From assembly GCA_019423835.1 (NCBI GenBank), contig JAHZAR010000028.1, positions 795 to 24,531 on the forward strand: DNA of 23,737 bases, written 5' to 3'. Shown in pieces: positions 15,204-23,737 of the stretch (its first letter is position 1; every line of letters begins with the position of its first letter). The translations under genes were made by a program, and so were the position numbers. The stretch comes from Clostridiales bacterium. Its GTDB lineage: Bacteria > Bacillota > Clostridia > Lachnospirales > Lachnospiraceae. The notes under the pieces are model-generated. The model searched no databases and was not told the DNA's origin. It saw nothing but the letters and a program-made list of their open reading frames with translations.

Positions 15204-15637
15204 AATCCTCCGCTGAATGGCCTGTATGCAACCAATGTTCCCAGCCAGTCACCGGCTACAGACGGAACCGCTCTTACCTTCGACACCAACCAGTTGGAAG
15301 AAGGAACCGCTGTCACCCACACGGCAAACAGCGGCGACTTTACCATCAATGAGGCCGGGGTATATCTGATTTCCTATTCGGTTATCGGAACCAATACAAC
15401 CGCCACCGGTGAGGCCAAGGTGGAACTCCGGGAAAACAGCACTCCGATTCCCGGAAGTGCCAAATCCGGAACAATCGCCGCTACTGGCAATACAACCAGC
15501 CTGGCAGCCTCTGTGCTCATCAGTGTAGCCGCAACTGCTACTATCACTCTGGTCATGATTGGCACCGGTTTCTCCTTTACAGATGCCGGCCTTCTGATTC
15601 AGAAGGTATCAGACACACCGTAATACCAGGGTCTTAA

Positions 15638-15694
15638 CCTGAAAGAGGGACAGCCGCAGCACGCGGCTGTCCCTCTTTCAGGCGCCTCCTTTTT
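15638..15694 (+). terminator. Strong terminator of the collagen-like gene
   Basis: A perfect 20-bp stem (15638-15657 with 15663-15682) and a 5-base loop, followed a few bases later by CCTTTTT. It begins 14 bases after the collagen stop codon. Confidence 0.85.
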
Positions 15695-16153
15695 ACTTCG
15701 TTTTCTGCTTCCCCCAGCACCCTGAAACTTCAGTATATCCGCTCTGGCGGCGTCATACAGTTCTCCCGGCATGTGAGCCCTTCTACGGTACGGTTTCCCA
15801 CTGCAAAGCTGCAGGAAAACTCTCTGGGACAGACCGGCACAAAGCACTCCGGTGCATTTTCGCTGAAAAAACTTTCGGTGAGCTGAAAAAACCCCCGCAC
15901 CTTCCGGCGCAGGGGGCTCTTTCAGTTAGGATTTTTGGAATTTCAAAAAGGTTAAAAGGTTTTATTACTTTTGTATCGTGCATTTATTATGGTTTTAGTA
16001 TAGCACGGTTCTCCCGAAAATGTTTGTATAGTCTTTAAATAAATTATGAAGATTTTCTTAAGATTACACCACCTCATGCAATAAAACGGTGGTTTTCTGC
16101 ATTATAGGGATTTCCCTTCCACTCCTTTTGCCAGCCTGTACCTCTGCCATTTT
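15695..16153. other. Intergenic region downstream of the collagen gene and lysA
   Basis: About 460 bp between two converging genes. The only clear structure is the minus-strand terminator at 15886-15916. A weak stem with competing partners lies at 16068-16103 (ACCACC/GGTGGT against ATGCA/TGCAT). The minus-strand frame around 15700-15850 lacks family resemblance and a ribosome site. No gene is called. Confidence 0.6.
15886..15916 (-). terminator. Minus-strand terminator downstream of lysA
   Basis: On the minus strand CCCCCTGCGCC, a GGAA loop and GGTGCGGGGG form a GC-rich stem with one unpaired T, followed by TTTTTT. It is 240 bp past the lysA stop, implying a long 3' untranslated region or a separate small transcript ending here. 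Confidence 0.7.
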
Positions 16154-17422
16154 CTACAGAACTTTGTTAAAAAGATCGCAGAAATCAAAGGTGGCATAAT
16201 AATCCTTCGGTGTCTCTGCACGGCGGATCATCTGAACGCTTCCGTCCTCCTTTAAAAGGAGCTCCGCAGAGCGCAGCTTTCCATTATAATTATATCCCAT
16301 GGAAAAACCGTGGGCACCCGTGTCGTGAATCACCAGCAAGTCTCCAAGATCAATTTTGGGAAGCATTCTGTCAATGGCAAATTTGTCATTGTTTTCGCAG
16401 AGGGAGCCCGTAATATCATACTTATGATCACAGGGTTCCTTCTCCTTTCCCATCACTGTAATGTGGTGGTAGGCTCCGTACATGGCCGGACGCATCAGGT
16501 TTACGGCGCAGGCATCCACACCGATGTACTCCTTGTGCGTGTGCTTTTCGTGGATAGCCGTTGTCACCAGGCAGCCATAAGGTCCCAGCATAAAACGTCC
16601 CAGCTCTGTATAGATCGCCACATCCCCCATTCCTGCCGGAACCAGAACCTCTTCATAGACTTTTCTCACACCCTCTCCAATCGTGAAAATGTCATTTGGC
16701 TCCTGATCCGGACGGTAAGGGATCCCGATCCCGCCGGAAAGGTTGATAAAGGCTATCTCCGCGCCGGTCTCCTCCTTCAGCCTGACTGCCAGTTCAAACA
16801 GCACCTTTGCAAGCATCGGATAATATTCATTCGTCACTGTGTTGCTGGCCAGGAATGCGTGGATTCCAAACCGCTTCGCTCCCTTTGATTTCAGAATCTT
16901 AAACGCCTCGAACATCTGCTCTGTGGTCATTCCGTATTTGGCATCCCCGGGATTGTCCATGATGTCATTGCTGATCTTGAAAAGCCCGCCTGGATTATAG
17001 CGGCAGCTGATGGTTTCCGGAATATGGCCGATGGCCTTCTCGAGAAATTCGATATGGGTAATATCATCGAGATTGATGATTGCCCCAAGACTGTCTGCCT
17101 TCTGGAACTCCTCCAGAGGCGTATCATTCGAGGAAAACATGATTTTTTCACCATCAAATTCCATGGCCTCAGCCATCATAAGCTCCGTCATGGAGGAACA
17201 GTCCACGCCGCAGCCCAGCTTCTTTAAAATGTCGATGATAAACGGGTTCGGGGTTGCCTTGACTGCAAAATACTCCCGGAACCCCTTATTCCAGGAGAAG
17301 GCCCTCTTCAGGCGTTCTGCATTTTCCCGGATTCCCTTTTCATCATAGAGATGAAAGGGAGTCGGATAGGTCTTCGTAATCTCTTTTAACTGTTCCAGTG
17401 TCACAAACGGTTTCTTATCCAT
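16154..17422 (-). CDS. lysA: Diaminopimelate decarboxylase (PLP-dependent, alanine-racemase fold)
   Basis: A 422-residue enzyme that decarboxylates meso-diaminopimelate to L-lysine, the last step of lysine synthesis. The PLP lysine is Lys55 in YFAVKATPNP. Other family landmarks are GVDCSSMTEL, the INLSGGIGIPYRPDQEP loop, the phosphate-binding ELGRFMLGPYG segment (ELGR in place of the more common EPGR), the SLCENNDKF cysteine motif of the partner active site, and DTGAHGFSMGYNYN near the C-terminus. These fit the clostridial LysA subgroup. A related carboxynorspermidine or ornithine decarboxylase is possible but less likely, as no polyamine gene is nearby. The ATG at 17422 has AAGGAG eight bases upstream. 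It lies downstream of pyk but behind the pyk terminator, so it needs its own promoter. No lysine riboswitch is seen in the 160-bp gap. Confidence 0.9.
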   Translation of the reverse strand: MDKKPFVTLEQLKEITKTYPTPFHLYDEKGIRENAERLKRAFSWNKGFREYFAVKATPNPFIIDILKKLGCGVDCSSMTELMMAEAMEFDGEKIMFSSNDTPLEEFQKADSLGAIINLDDITHIEFLEKAIGHIPETISCRYNPGGLFKISNDIMDNPGDAKYGMTTEQMFEAFKILKSKGAKRFGIHAFLASNTVTNEYYPMLAKVLFELAVRLKEETGAEIAFINLSGGIGIPYRPDQEPNDIFTIGEGVRKVYEEVLVPAGMGDVAIYTELGRFMLGPYGCLVTTAIHEKHTHKEYIGVDACAVNLMRPAMYGAYHHITVMGKEKEPCDHKYDITGSLCENNDKFAIDRMLPKIDLGDLLVIHDTGAHGFSMGYNYNGKLRSAELLLKEDGSVQMIRRAETPKDYYATFDFCDLFNKVL

Positions 17423-17524
17423 TCTCTTTCTCCTTATCCTGTTATAAACTTCTCAGACAGCTTATCTGTATTCTTTTCTTTTACCCTGCCGGGGGAGTCT
17501 CAGCCGGTTTCATCCGGCACCTGC

Positions 17525-17563
17525 AAAAAACGGCGCGGACTTCCCCAAGGGAATGCCGCGCCG
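17525..17563 (-). terminator. Rho-independent terminator of pyk
   Basis: On the minus strand CGGCGCGG and CCGCGCCG (17563-17556 and 17538-17531) pair around an inner TTCCC/GGGAA stem, followed by TTTTTT. It starts 23 bp past the pyk stop codon. Confidence 0.9.
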
Positions 17564-17585
17564 CATCAGCCGTTTATCTCAGTCC

Positions 17586-19022
17586 TTAGTCTACCTCAAC
17601 CACCCGCATGATATTGGTGTTGGCAGCCGGTGAATGACGGCTTGCGTAGGTCACAACTCCGGCGGTAGCCACAACCACGTCTCCGGCCTTTACGATTCCC
17701 TTGTCCTTCAGAATCTCGATGGAGGAGTAGACCAGCACGTCAGTAGAATCTGCCCTCTTTGCGTGGAATGGTTTCACTCCCCAGTAGAGCTGCATCTGGC
17801 GGACCGTTGTCATGCTCGGTGAGAGTCCAACAATCGTCGCATTGGGACGCCATTTGGAAAGCATTCTCGCCGTAAATCCGCTGACAGAAGGAGCTACAAT
17901 CGCAGCCGCATCCAGATCGTGAGCTGTAGCTACTGAGGAATAGCACACGGCATTGGAAATATTTTTCTTATTTTCCACGCTCACTCTTCTCTGGCGGTAG
18001 GAGGAGTAGTCCAGATACTTCTCAGAATCCTCCACAATCTGTGTCATCATCTTGACTGCCTCCACCGGGTAGCGCCCCATGGCAGTCTCTCCGGAAAGCA
18101 TCACCGCATCTGTTCCATCATAGACAGCATTGGCCACGTCTGTCACCTCTGCACGGGTTGGGCGGGGATTCCTGATCATGGAATCCAGCATCTGCGTTGC
18201 TGTGATAACCGGCTTGCAGGCCTCATTGCACTTTCGGATAATCAGTTTCTGGATATGCGGAACTTTCTCTGCCGGAATCTCAACACCCATATCACCTCGG
18301 GCAACCATAATTCCGTCGCAGGCCTCCAGGATGGAGTCCAGATTTTTAATGCCCTCTGCATTCTCAATCTTTGCAATGATCAGCATATTGGAGCCATGCT
18401 TATCCAGAATCTCACGGATCTCACGGATCGCAGATGCGTTTCTGACGAAGGATGCCGCGATCATGTCAAAGCCGGCCTCGATACCGAAGAGGATATCCTC
18501 CTTATCCTTGTCGGTCAGAGCCGGGAGCTTGATCTCCACATTTGGGACATTCACTCCCTTTTTCTCACCCAGCTCGCCGCCATTGATGATTCTACAGACA
18601 ATATCATTACCCTTTACCTCTTCCACATCCAGCTCGATCAGTCCGTCGTCAATCAGAATCTGGTTGCCAGGCGCCACATCAGCGGGAAGTCCGGCATAAT
18701 TGATAAAGCCTCTTTTATCATCTCCCACAATCTCATCTGTGGTGAGCGTATAGAGTTCTCCCGCTTTCAGCGTAACCTTTTTTCCGTCCTGCAGATTTCC
18801 TGTGCGGATCTCCGGCCCCTTGGTGTCAAGCAGAGCTGCAATTGGAAGTCCCAGCTCCTCGCGCACACTCTCGAGAATCTTATAGCGGCCCATATGCTCT
18901 TCGTAATCTCCGTGGGAAAAGTTGAAACGCGCCACATCCATTCCATTTAAAGCAAGCTGTTTCATAACCTCTCTGTCATTCGTATTCGGGCCCATGGTGC
19001 AGATAATTTTTGTCTTTTTCAT
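17586..19022 (-). CDS. pyk: Pyruvate kinase
   Basis: A 478-residue glycolytic enzyme that transfers phosphate from phosphoenolpyruvate to ADP. It starts MKKTKIICTMGPNTND, with RFNFSHG and ALLDTKGPEIRTG. The active-site block is IIAKIENAEG, with the catalytic-type Lys, followed by MVARGDMGVEIP and the TATQMLDSMIRNPRPTRAE signature. The C-terminal domain runs to the end without the extra PEP-utiliser domain found in some Firmicute enzymes, so this is the short form. AGGAGG lies eleven bases before the ATG. The upstream neighbour is the rhomboid-like gene on the same strand (119 bp gap), and its own terminator follows. Confidence 0.97.
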   Translation of the reverse strand: MKKTKIICTMGPNTNDREVMKQLALNGMDVARFNFSHGDYEEHMGRYKILESVREELGLPIAALLDTKGPEIRTGNLQDGKKVTLKAGELYTLTTDEIVGDDKRGFINYAGLPADVAPGNQILIDDGLIELDVEEVKGNDIVCRIINGGELGEKKGVNVPNVEIKLPALTDKDKEDILFGIEAGFDMIAASFVRNASAIREIREILDKHGSNMLIIAKIENAEGIKNLDSILEACDGIMVARGDMGVEIPAEKVPHIQKLIIRKCNEACKPVITATQMLDSMIRNPRPTRAEVTDVANAVYDGTDAVMLSGETAMGRYPVEAVKMMTQIVEDSEKYLDYSSYRQRRVSVENKKNISNAVCYSSVATAHDLDAAAIVAPSVSGFTARMLSKWRPNATIVGLSPSMTTVRQMQLYWGVKPFHAKRADSTDVLVYSSIEILKDKGIVKAGDVVVATAGVVTYASRHSPAANTNIMRVVEVD

Positions 19023-19141
19023 CCTGTTATATTCCTCCTGTATCTGTTTTCAGCCCCCTCTGGCTGAGCGTGCAAGTCTCCCCCCGTTTTTCCCATTTTT
19101 GCTTTTGCTGAAGATTCGGCGGTTCCGACAGTCTCCCCGCT

Positions 19142-20029
19142 CTACTCCTCCCTGCGTTTCTCCAAATCCTCCTTTGTCACATGCTTATGCGTATAAAGGT
19201 GATCCATACAGTATTCCAGGCCTCCCTCGCACTTGGAACAGTAACGGAACTCCAGATTCGGATCGTCTTTTTCTGTCCTGCCGCAGACTGCGCAGCGGTG
19301 ATGTCCGAGCTTCATTTTCTGGACGTTGGCAGCCTTCACATCAGATTTAAACTTCTGCTTTCTCCGAATCTCGGATGGGCTGAGCTTTCTGTAATTCCTG
19401 GTCATAAAGAAGAATACGATAAAGTTTAACAGCGACAGGCCGATACATATTTTGGATACAAAGCCCCCGAAGATAAAGTCATACAGAAATTCTGCCCCGA
19501 TAAAAATTCCCAGCCATGAAGCCTTGATGGGAATGACAAAATACAGGCGGAACATCAGATTCGGAAATGTCGCTGCAAAAGCCAGGAACAGAGAATTATT
19601 CAGGTAATACGTAGTCAGCGGAAATGACAGAGGCACCCCGATCAGCGCCCCGGTAGCAAAATAGAGGATAAACGCCGCCGCAATATGACCCAGAATTCCC
19701 ATCAGGAAATACAGGTTAAAGCGGAAGACTCCCCATACCTGCTCCAGCGTCCTCCCGAGGAAATAATAAAGACTCATGGCAATGGCGCTCAGCAGCACGG
19801 ATGCTGTGGGATCGCTGCTCATGGACGGCGGGCAGATCAGAAAGGTGATGATTCTCCAAACCTGACCCTGGAGAATCGCTCCTACATTTAACGACAGATA
19901 CTGAAAATAAAGATTGGGATTTGCCAGATAGACTACAAGTCCCATCCCATACATTATAATAATGTAGTACATCAGGTTGGGAATGGCATATTTCCCGAAT
20001 TTCTTTTCAAGCTTTCTCAAAAAATCCAT
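19142..20029 (-). CDS. Rhomboid-like membrane protein with C-terminal zinc ribbon (probably proteolytically inactive)
   Basis: A 295-residue protein with about six membrane segments (roughly 20-36, 46-64, 78-92, 104-125, 140-170, 172-208). Rhomboid landmarks are GQVWRIITF (55-63) and the GRTLEQVWG motif (92-100). The catalytic GxSG is replaced by NNSL around 144-147 and no catalytic histidine is evident in the last helix, so it is likely a pseudo-protease. After a basic linker, the cytoplasmic tail carries a zinc-ribbon-like set of Cys246, Cys249, Cys264, Cys267, Cys274 and His277. The ATG at 20029 has AGGAAA upstream, and the promoter at 20083-20111 is near consensus. A chaperone-like or membrane-protein-handling role is conceivable from derlin-like relatives; the true function is unknown. 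Confidence 0.8.
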   Translation of the reverse strand: MDFLRKLEKKFGKYAIPNLMYYIIIMYGMGLVVYLANPNLYFQYLSLNVGAILQGQVWRIITFLICPPSMSSDPTASVLLSAIAMSLYYFLGRTLEQVWGVFRFNLYFLMGILGHIAAAFILYFATGALIGVPLSFPLTTYYLNNSLFLAFAATFPNLMFRLYFVIPIKASWLGIFIGAEFLYDFIFGGFVSKICIGLSLLNFIVFFFMTRNYRKLSPSEIRRKQKFKSDVKAANVQKMKLGHHRCAVCGRTEKDDPNLEFRYCSKCEGGLEYCMDHLYTHKHVTKEDLEKRREE

Positions 20030-20082
20030 ATGTTTTCCTGCTCTCTCATTTTCTGATCCCTCATTGGAACCTTTAGTTCCTT

Positions 20083-20111
20083 ATTATAAGTTTAGCCGCC
20101 CTCTTTGTCAA
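20083..20111 (-). promoter_or_regulatory. Consensus sigma-A promoter of the rhomboid-like gene (and possibly pyk)
   Basis: On the minus strand a perfect TTGACA (20111-20106), a 17-bp spacer and a perfect TATAAT (20088-20083). No terminator is seen between the rhomboid-like gene and pyk, so pyk may share this strong promoter. Confidence 0.88.
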
Positions 20112-20294
20112 ATGAATTGTTCTTCTTTTCATACACTTTACACCCTCTTCACTTTTCTCGCCTTTCCTCCGCCCTGTGCTGCCTTTCCGGGGCATGAAAA
20201 CCACGGCAGAACCGTCCTTGTGGCAGGATTTTCCTCTAGTGCAAAATTAATGATTCTAACCTTTTTTTTACAGCATTTTAACGCAAATAATCAA

Positions 20295-20323
20295 TTGTAT
20301 TCTTTCTTATTCTATGTTAAAGT
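20295..20323 (+). promoter_or_regulatory. Possible promoter of the dehydratase-activase gene
   Basis: TTGTAT (20295-20300), 17 bp, then TAAAGT (20318-20323). Each element has four of six consensus bases. The 270-bp gap between the two divergent promoters holds AT-rich sequence with no gene I can support. Confidence 0.4.
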
Positions 20324-20346
20324 ATAGCCGAATAAACGTGTACTAC

Positions 20347-20379
20347 AAAGGAGGGACGGGGATTAGCCCCGGTTAATAT
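20347..20379 (+). promoter_or_regulatory. Hairpin-bridged ribosome binding site
   Basis: A strong AAAGGAGGG site (20347-20355) lies 24 bases before the ATG at 20380, too far for normal use. The gap contains a CGGGG-ATTAG-CCCCG hairpin (20357-20371); folding it reduces the effective spacing to about 9 bases. An in-frame TAA at 20374-20376 excludes any earlier start. Confidence 0.6.
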
Positions 20380-23300
20380 ATGAAATCCTGTAAAAGACTG
20401 GGAATCGACATCGGTTCCACAACCGTAAAGGTCGCGATTATCGACGATGACAACCGCATTCTGTTTGCCGACTACGAACGCCACTTTGCAAACATCCAGG
20501 AGACCCTGGCTCTGCTCCTTACGCGGGCTGTGGAGGCTCTCGGAGACATGGATCTCTATCCCATGATCACCGGCTCCGGCGGACTTACCCTTTCCAGTCA
20601 TCTGGAAGTGCCGTTTGTCCAGGAGGTTGTTTCTGTGGCATCTGCCCTTCAGGATTACGCTCCCCAGACGGACGTAGCCATTGAGCTAGGCGGAGAAGAC
20701 GCAAAAATTATCTACTTTACCGGAGGAATTGACCAGAGAATGAACGGCATCTGTGCAGGAGGCACCGGCTCCTTCATCGATCAGATGGCTGCACTTCTCC
20801 AGACTGACGCTTCCGGACTGAACGAATATGCAAAAAATTACAAGGCCATTTACCCCATTGCAGCCCGCTGCGGCGTGTTTGCAAAATCGGATATCCAGCC
20901 TCTCATCAACGAGGGAGCTACGAGAGAGGATCTGGCCGCTTCTATTTTTCAGGCCGTAGTAAACCAGACCATCAGCGGTCTGGCCTGCGGAAAACCTATC
21001 CGCGGTACCGTCGCCTTCTTAGGCGGACCGCTTCACTTCCTGTCCGAGCTTCGGGCAGCTTTTATCAGAACCCTTAATCTCGGGCCGGACAGAATTGTTG
21101 CCCCTGATCACTCACACCTGTTTGCAGCTGTCGGCGCTGCCATGAATTCCAAACGCGAAATCAGCATGAACGCATCCGCTATGATTGAGCGCCTCAAAAA
21201 GGGAATCAAGATGGATTTCGAGGTCAACCGTATGGAGCCTCTGTTTGAAGATGAGGCTGCCTATGAGGAATTTAAAACGCGTCATGAGAACCACTGCGTC
21301 AAAAAAGGTGACTTGTCAACTTATAAGGGCAACTGCTTCCTTGGGATTGATGCAGGCTCCACCACAACTAAGGTAGCCCTCGTAGGGGAGGATGGAACCC
21401 TGCTTTACAATTTCTACAGCAACAACAACGGCAGCCCTCTGGCCACGGCCATACGCGCCATGAAGGAGATCGACGAAAGGCTTCCTGAGGATGCCCACAT
21501 TGTCTATTCCTGTTCCACAGGCTACGGGGAGGCCCTCTTAAAGGCAGCCTTCATGCTGGACGAGGGGGAGGTTGAAACTATCTCCCACTACTACGCAGCT
21601 GCCTTCTTTGAGCCGGATGTGGACTGCATTCTGGACATCGGCGGCCAGGACATGAAATGTATCAAGATCAAGGACGGAACGGTTGACAGCGTTCAGCTCA
21701 ATGAGGCCTGTTCCTCCGGCTGCGGTTCCTTCATCGAAACCTTTGCGAAGTCTCTGAACTACAGCGTCATCGACTTTGCAAAGGAAGCGCTGTTTGCGAA
21801 AAATCCCACCGATCTGGGAACCCGCTGCACTGTATTCATGAATTCCAATGTAAAGCAGGCTCAGAAGGAGGGAGCGTCTGTGGCTGACATCTCCGCAGGC
21901 CTTGCCTACTCTGTGATCAAGAACGCACTGTTTAAGGTTATCAAGATCACAAACGCTTCTGATCTGGGAAACCATGTGGTCGTTCAGGGCGGAACCTTCT
22001 ACAATGACGCTGTGCTCAGAAGCTTTGAAAAAATCGCCGGCTGCGAGGCCGTCCGTCCGGATATCGCCGGAATCATGGGCGCTTTCGGCGCTGCTCTCAT
22101 CGCCAGGGAGCGCTATGATGCCTCCAAAAAGACCTCCATGCTGCCGATGGAGAAGATATTAAATCTCTCCTACAAAACCAGCATGACGAGATGCCAGGGC
22201 TGTACCAACCACTGTGTTCTGACCATCAACCGTTTCGACGGCGGCCGCCAGTTCGTAACGGGAAACCGCTGTGAGCGGGGTCTCGGACACTCCAGGAAAA
22301 AGGAGGAGGTTCCAAACCTCTTCGATTACAAATACCATCGGATGTTTGACTACGAACCTCTGACCGCCGACATGGCAAAGCGCGGAACTGTCGGTATTCC
22401 AAGGGTATTAAACCTCTATGAGAACTATCCGTTCTGGGCCGTATTCTTTAAGAAGCTGGGCTTCCGGACCGTTCTCTCCCCTCAGTCCACAAGAAAGATT
22501 TACGAGCTGGGAATCGAATCCATCCCCAGCGAGTCTGAGTGCTACCCGGCCAAGCTGGCCCACGGTCATGTGGAGTGGCTCATCAAACAGGGTGTCAAAT
22601 ACATATTTTACCCCTGCATTCCCTACGAGCGGAACGAAACGCCGGAGGCCGGAAACCACTACAACTGCCCGATGGTTACCTCCTATGCGGAGAATATCAA
22701 GAACAATGTGGAGGAGCTGCATGGAACGGAAATTCTGTTCCGGAATCCGTTCATGGCCTTCACCAATGAGGAGATTCTTGCAGACGCCCTTGTGAAGGAA
22801 TTTACAGAGCAGTTCCGGATTCCGGAAAAAGAGATACGGGAGGCGGCCAGGGAAGGCTGGAGAGAGCTTCTCGCATCCCGGGAGGACATGAAGAAAAAGG
22901 GAGAAGAGGTTCTCAGGTGGCTTGCGGACAACAACCGTCACGGAATTGTCCTGGCCGGACGTCCCTACCATGTGGATCCTGAGATCAACCACGGTATTCC
23001 GGAGCTCATCACCTCCTACGGCTTTGCCGTACTGACCGAGGACTCAGTATCCCATCTGGGAAATGTGGAGCGTCCTCTCATTGTCACCGACCAGTGGATG
23101 TACCACTCCCGCCTGTACGCAGCGGCAAACTTTGTGAAAACCCAGAAGAACCTGGATCTGATCCAGCTCAATTCCTTCGGCTGCGGGCTGGATGCAGTGA
23201 CAACCGATCAGGTAAATGATATTCTGACTCACTCGGGTAAAATTTATACCTGCCTGAAGATCGACGAGGTAAACAACCTGGGAGCCGCCAGAATCAGAAT

Positions 23301-23737
23301 CCGTTCCCTGATCTCGGCGATCCGCGTCAGAGAAAAAAAACACTACCGGCATGATGTGGTCACAAGCGCCTACAACCGTGTTTTCTTCACCAAGGAGATG
23401 AAGAAGGACTACACCATTCTCTGTCCCCAGATGTCGCCGATTCATTTTGATCTGATTGAACCGGCAGTCAGAAGCTGCGGATACAAGCTTGAGGTACTCC
23501 AGAATTCTGACCGGACTGCCATTGACACAGGACTTAAATATGTAAACAATGACGCCTGCTACCCGTCCCTGATTGTCGTAGGACAGATCATGTCTGCTCT
23601 TCTGTCAGGAAAGTATGATCTGAACCGCACGGCCATCATTATGAGTCAGACAGGAGGAGGCTGCCGTGCATCCAACTACATCGGATTTATCCGCCGCGCC
23701 CTGGAGCGGGCAGGAATGCCGCAGATTCCCGTTATCT
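20380..23737 (+). CDS. 2-hydroxyacyl-CoA dehydratase activase-type protein, N-terminal 1119 residues (continues past window)
   Basis: An open frame from the ATG at 20380 to the window edge; full-length relatives are about 1400 residues. Two activator-type ATPase domains of the ASKHA fold lie in tandem: residues about 5-260 ([22 protein letters not shown] near 127) and about 318-590 ([23 protein letters not shown] near 443; [11 protein letters not shown]). The conserved cysteines of each would hold an [4Fe-4S] cluster at the dimer interface in single-domain activators. A CQGCTNHC cluster-like motif at about 605 follows, then a DUF2229-like region (about 640-870, with [15 protein letters not shown] and [11 protein letters not shown]) and a C-terminal part related to the dehydratase subunit (from about 910, [15 protein letters not shown]). 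Family activators use ATP to inject an electron into a dehydratase. The substrate of these giant fusions is generally unknown. No dehydratase subunits are visible in the window. Confidence 0.93.
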   Translation, partial: MKSCKRLGIDIGSTTVKVAIIDDDNRILFADYERHFANIQETLALLLTRAVEALGDMDLYPMITGSGGLTLSSHLEVPFVQEVVSVASALQDYAPQTDVAIELGGEDAKIIYFTGGIDQRMNGICAGGTGSFIDQMAALLQTDASGLNEYAKNYKAIYPIAARCGVFAKSDIQPLINEGATREDLAASIFQAVVNQTISGLACGKPIRGTVAFLGGPLHFLSELRAAFIRTLNLGPDRIVAPDHSHLFAAVGAAMNSKREISMNASAMIERLKKGIKMDFEVNRMEPLFEDEAAYEEFKTRHENHCVKKGDLSTYKGNCFLGIDAGSTTTKVALVGEDGTLLYNFYSNNNGSPLATAIRAMKEIDERLPEDAHIVYSCSTGYGEALLKAAFMLDEGEVETISHYYAAAFFEPDVDCILDIGGQDMKCIKIKDGTVDSVQLNEACSSGCGSFIETFAKSLNYSVIDFAKEALFAKNPTDLGTRCTVFMNSNVKQAQKEGASVADISAGLAYSVIKNALFKVIKITNASDLGNHVVVQGGTFYNDAVLRSFEKIAGCEAVRPDIAGIMGAFGAALIARERYDASKKTSMLPMEKILNLSYKTSMTRCQGCTNHCVLTINRFDGGRQFVTGNRCERGLGHSRKKEEVPNLFDYKYHRMFDYEPLTADMAKRGTVGIPRVLNLYENYPFWAVFFKKLGFRTVLSPQSTRKIYELGIESIPSESECYPAKLAHGHVEWLIKQGVKYIFYPCIPYERNETPEAGNHYNCPMVTSYAENIKNNVEELHGTEILFRNPFMAFTNEEILADALVKEFTEQFRIPEKEIREAAREGWRELLASREDMKKKGEEVLRWLADNNRHGIVLAGRPYHVDPEINHGIPELITSYGFAVLTEDSVSHLGNVERPLIVTDQWMYHSRLYAAANFVKTQKNLDLIQLNSFGCGLDAVTTDQVNDILTHSGKIYTCLKIDEVNNLGAARIRIRSLISAIRVREKKHYRHDVVTSAYNRVFFTKEMKKDYTILCPQMSPIHFDLIEPAVRSCGYKLEVLQNSDRTAIDTGLKYVNNDACYPSLIVVGQIMSALLSGKYDLNRTAIIMSQTGGGCRASNYIGFIRRALERAGMPQIPVI

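Larger units (their letters stand above)
14871..15623 (+). pseudogene. Collagen-like (BclA-type) protein gene, 3' half, separated by the mobile element
   Basis: True gene sequence runs from about 14922 to the stop at 15621-15623. The frame is open from a TTG at 14871 with an AAGG stretch nine bases upstream, so a fragment could be translated. About thirty Gly-X-Y triplets ([18 protein letters not shown]) lead into a head domain of about 135 residues beginning [11 protein letters not shown], with [27 protein letters not shown] and [13 protein letters not shown]. This resembles the BclA C-terminal, TNF/C1q-like trimerisation domain. Joining it to the 5' half at the 17-bp repeat gives one frame of 425 codons plus stop. 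The strong hairpin at 15638-15682 is the terminator of the original gene. Confidence 0.85.

Noticed and set aside
14885..15349. Minus-strand frame rich in Pro-Val-Ala across the collagen repeat
   Set aside because: It is the antisense of a Gly-X-Y repeat, which stays open automatically; no ribosome site or family resemblance.
15599..15847. Small minus-strand gene downstream of the collagen gene
   Set aside because: It runs across the collagen terminator, starts without a ribosome site and shows no recognisable domain.
16068..16103. Terminator or attenuator with ACCACC/GGTGGT stem
   Set aside because: Only 6 bp with a 14-base loop; the following T run is on the strand that has no upstream gene here.
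17423..17585. Lysine riboswitch upstream of lysA
   Set aside because: The gap is only about 160 bp, is partly occupied by the pyk terminator, and shows none of the conserved L-box blocks.
16310..18950. Long plus-strand frames opposite lysA and pyk
   Set aside because: They are antisense to well-conserved genes, lack ribosome sites, and their sequences have no protein-like motifs.

Overview
The window looks like a chromosomal segment of a gut Firmicute, most likely a Lachnospiraceae/Clostridia relative. The evidence is roughly balanced base composition, strong AGGAGG ribosome binding sites, a DUF4358 lipoprotein next to MBOAT and DHHW genes, collagen-like Gly-X-Y proteins, and a giant 2-hydroxyacyl-CoA dehydratase activase. 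This assignment is inferred from gene content; no rRNA or tRNA gene is present.

Layout. 1-3071 (minus strand): a surface polymer O-acetylation operon of a DUF4358 lipoprotein, an AlgI/DltB-type MBOAT acyltransferase and a DHHW-family protein cut by the window edge, with a clear promoter at 3043-3071. 3118-4146 (plus): a class I DAHP synthase that starts the shikimate pathway, ended by a long inverted repeat shared with the converging gene. 4237-6783 (minus): a membrane-bound CHASE-like/PAS-PAS/GGDEF diguanylate cyclase. 6975-7320 (minus): a small membrane-anchored protein gene that appears frameshifted and ends in a tetranucleotide microsatellite plus terminator.

7425-15623: a BclA-like collagen-like surface or spore protein gene (plus) split in two by a compact mobile element of about 6.92 kb (about 8018-14938). 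The element is bounded by a 17-bp direct repeat lying in the same reading phase in both gene halves, and the distance between copies (6921 bp) is a multiple of three, so precise excision would restore one 425-codon frame. The element carries a large serine recombinase, a small accessory protein just upstream of it, and a complete riboflavin operon (FMN riboswitch, ribD-ribE-ribBA-ribH) with a perfectly spaced sigma-A-type promoter. It also carries an orphan OmpR/PhoB-type winged-helix protein and a decayed gene near its right end. No relaxase or conjugation genes are visible. It is in effect a self-mobile vitamin B2 cassette, and the main discovery candidate here.

15624-20111: a strong terminator, a gene-poor stretch, then on the minus strand lysA (diaminopimelate decarboxylase), pyk (pyruvate kinase, with its own terminator) and an apparently inactive rhomboid-like membrane protein with a C-terminal zinc ribbon, driven by a near-perfect consensus promoter. 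20380-end (plus): the N-terminal 1119 codons of a 2-hydroxyacyl-CoA dehydratase activase-type protein, whose Shine-Dalgarno sequence is separated from the start codon by a small hairpin.

How they work together: most flanking genes are housekeeping metabolism (shikimate, lysine, glycolysis). The mobile cassette adds de novo riboflavin synthesis under FMN feedback, at the cost of (or in reversible exchange for) an intact collagen-like surface protein.
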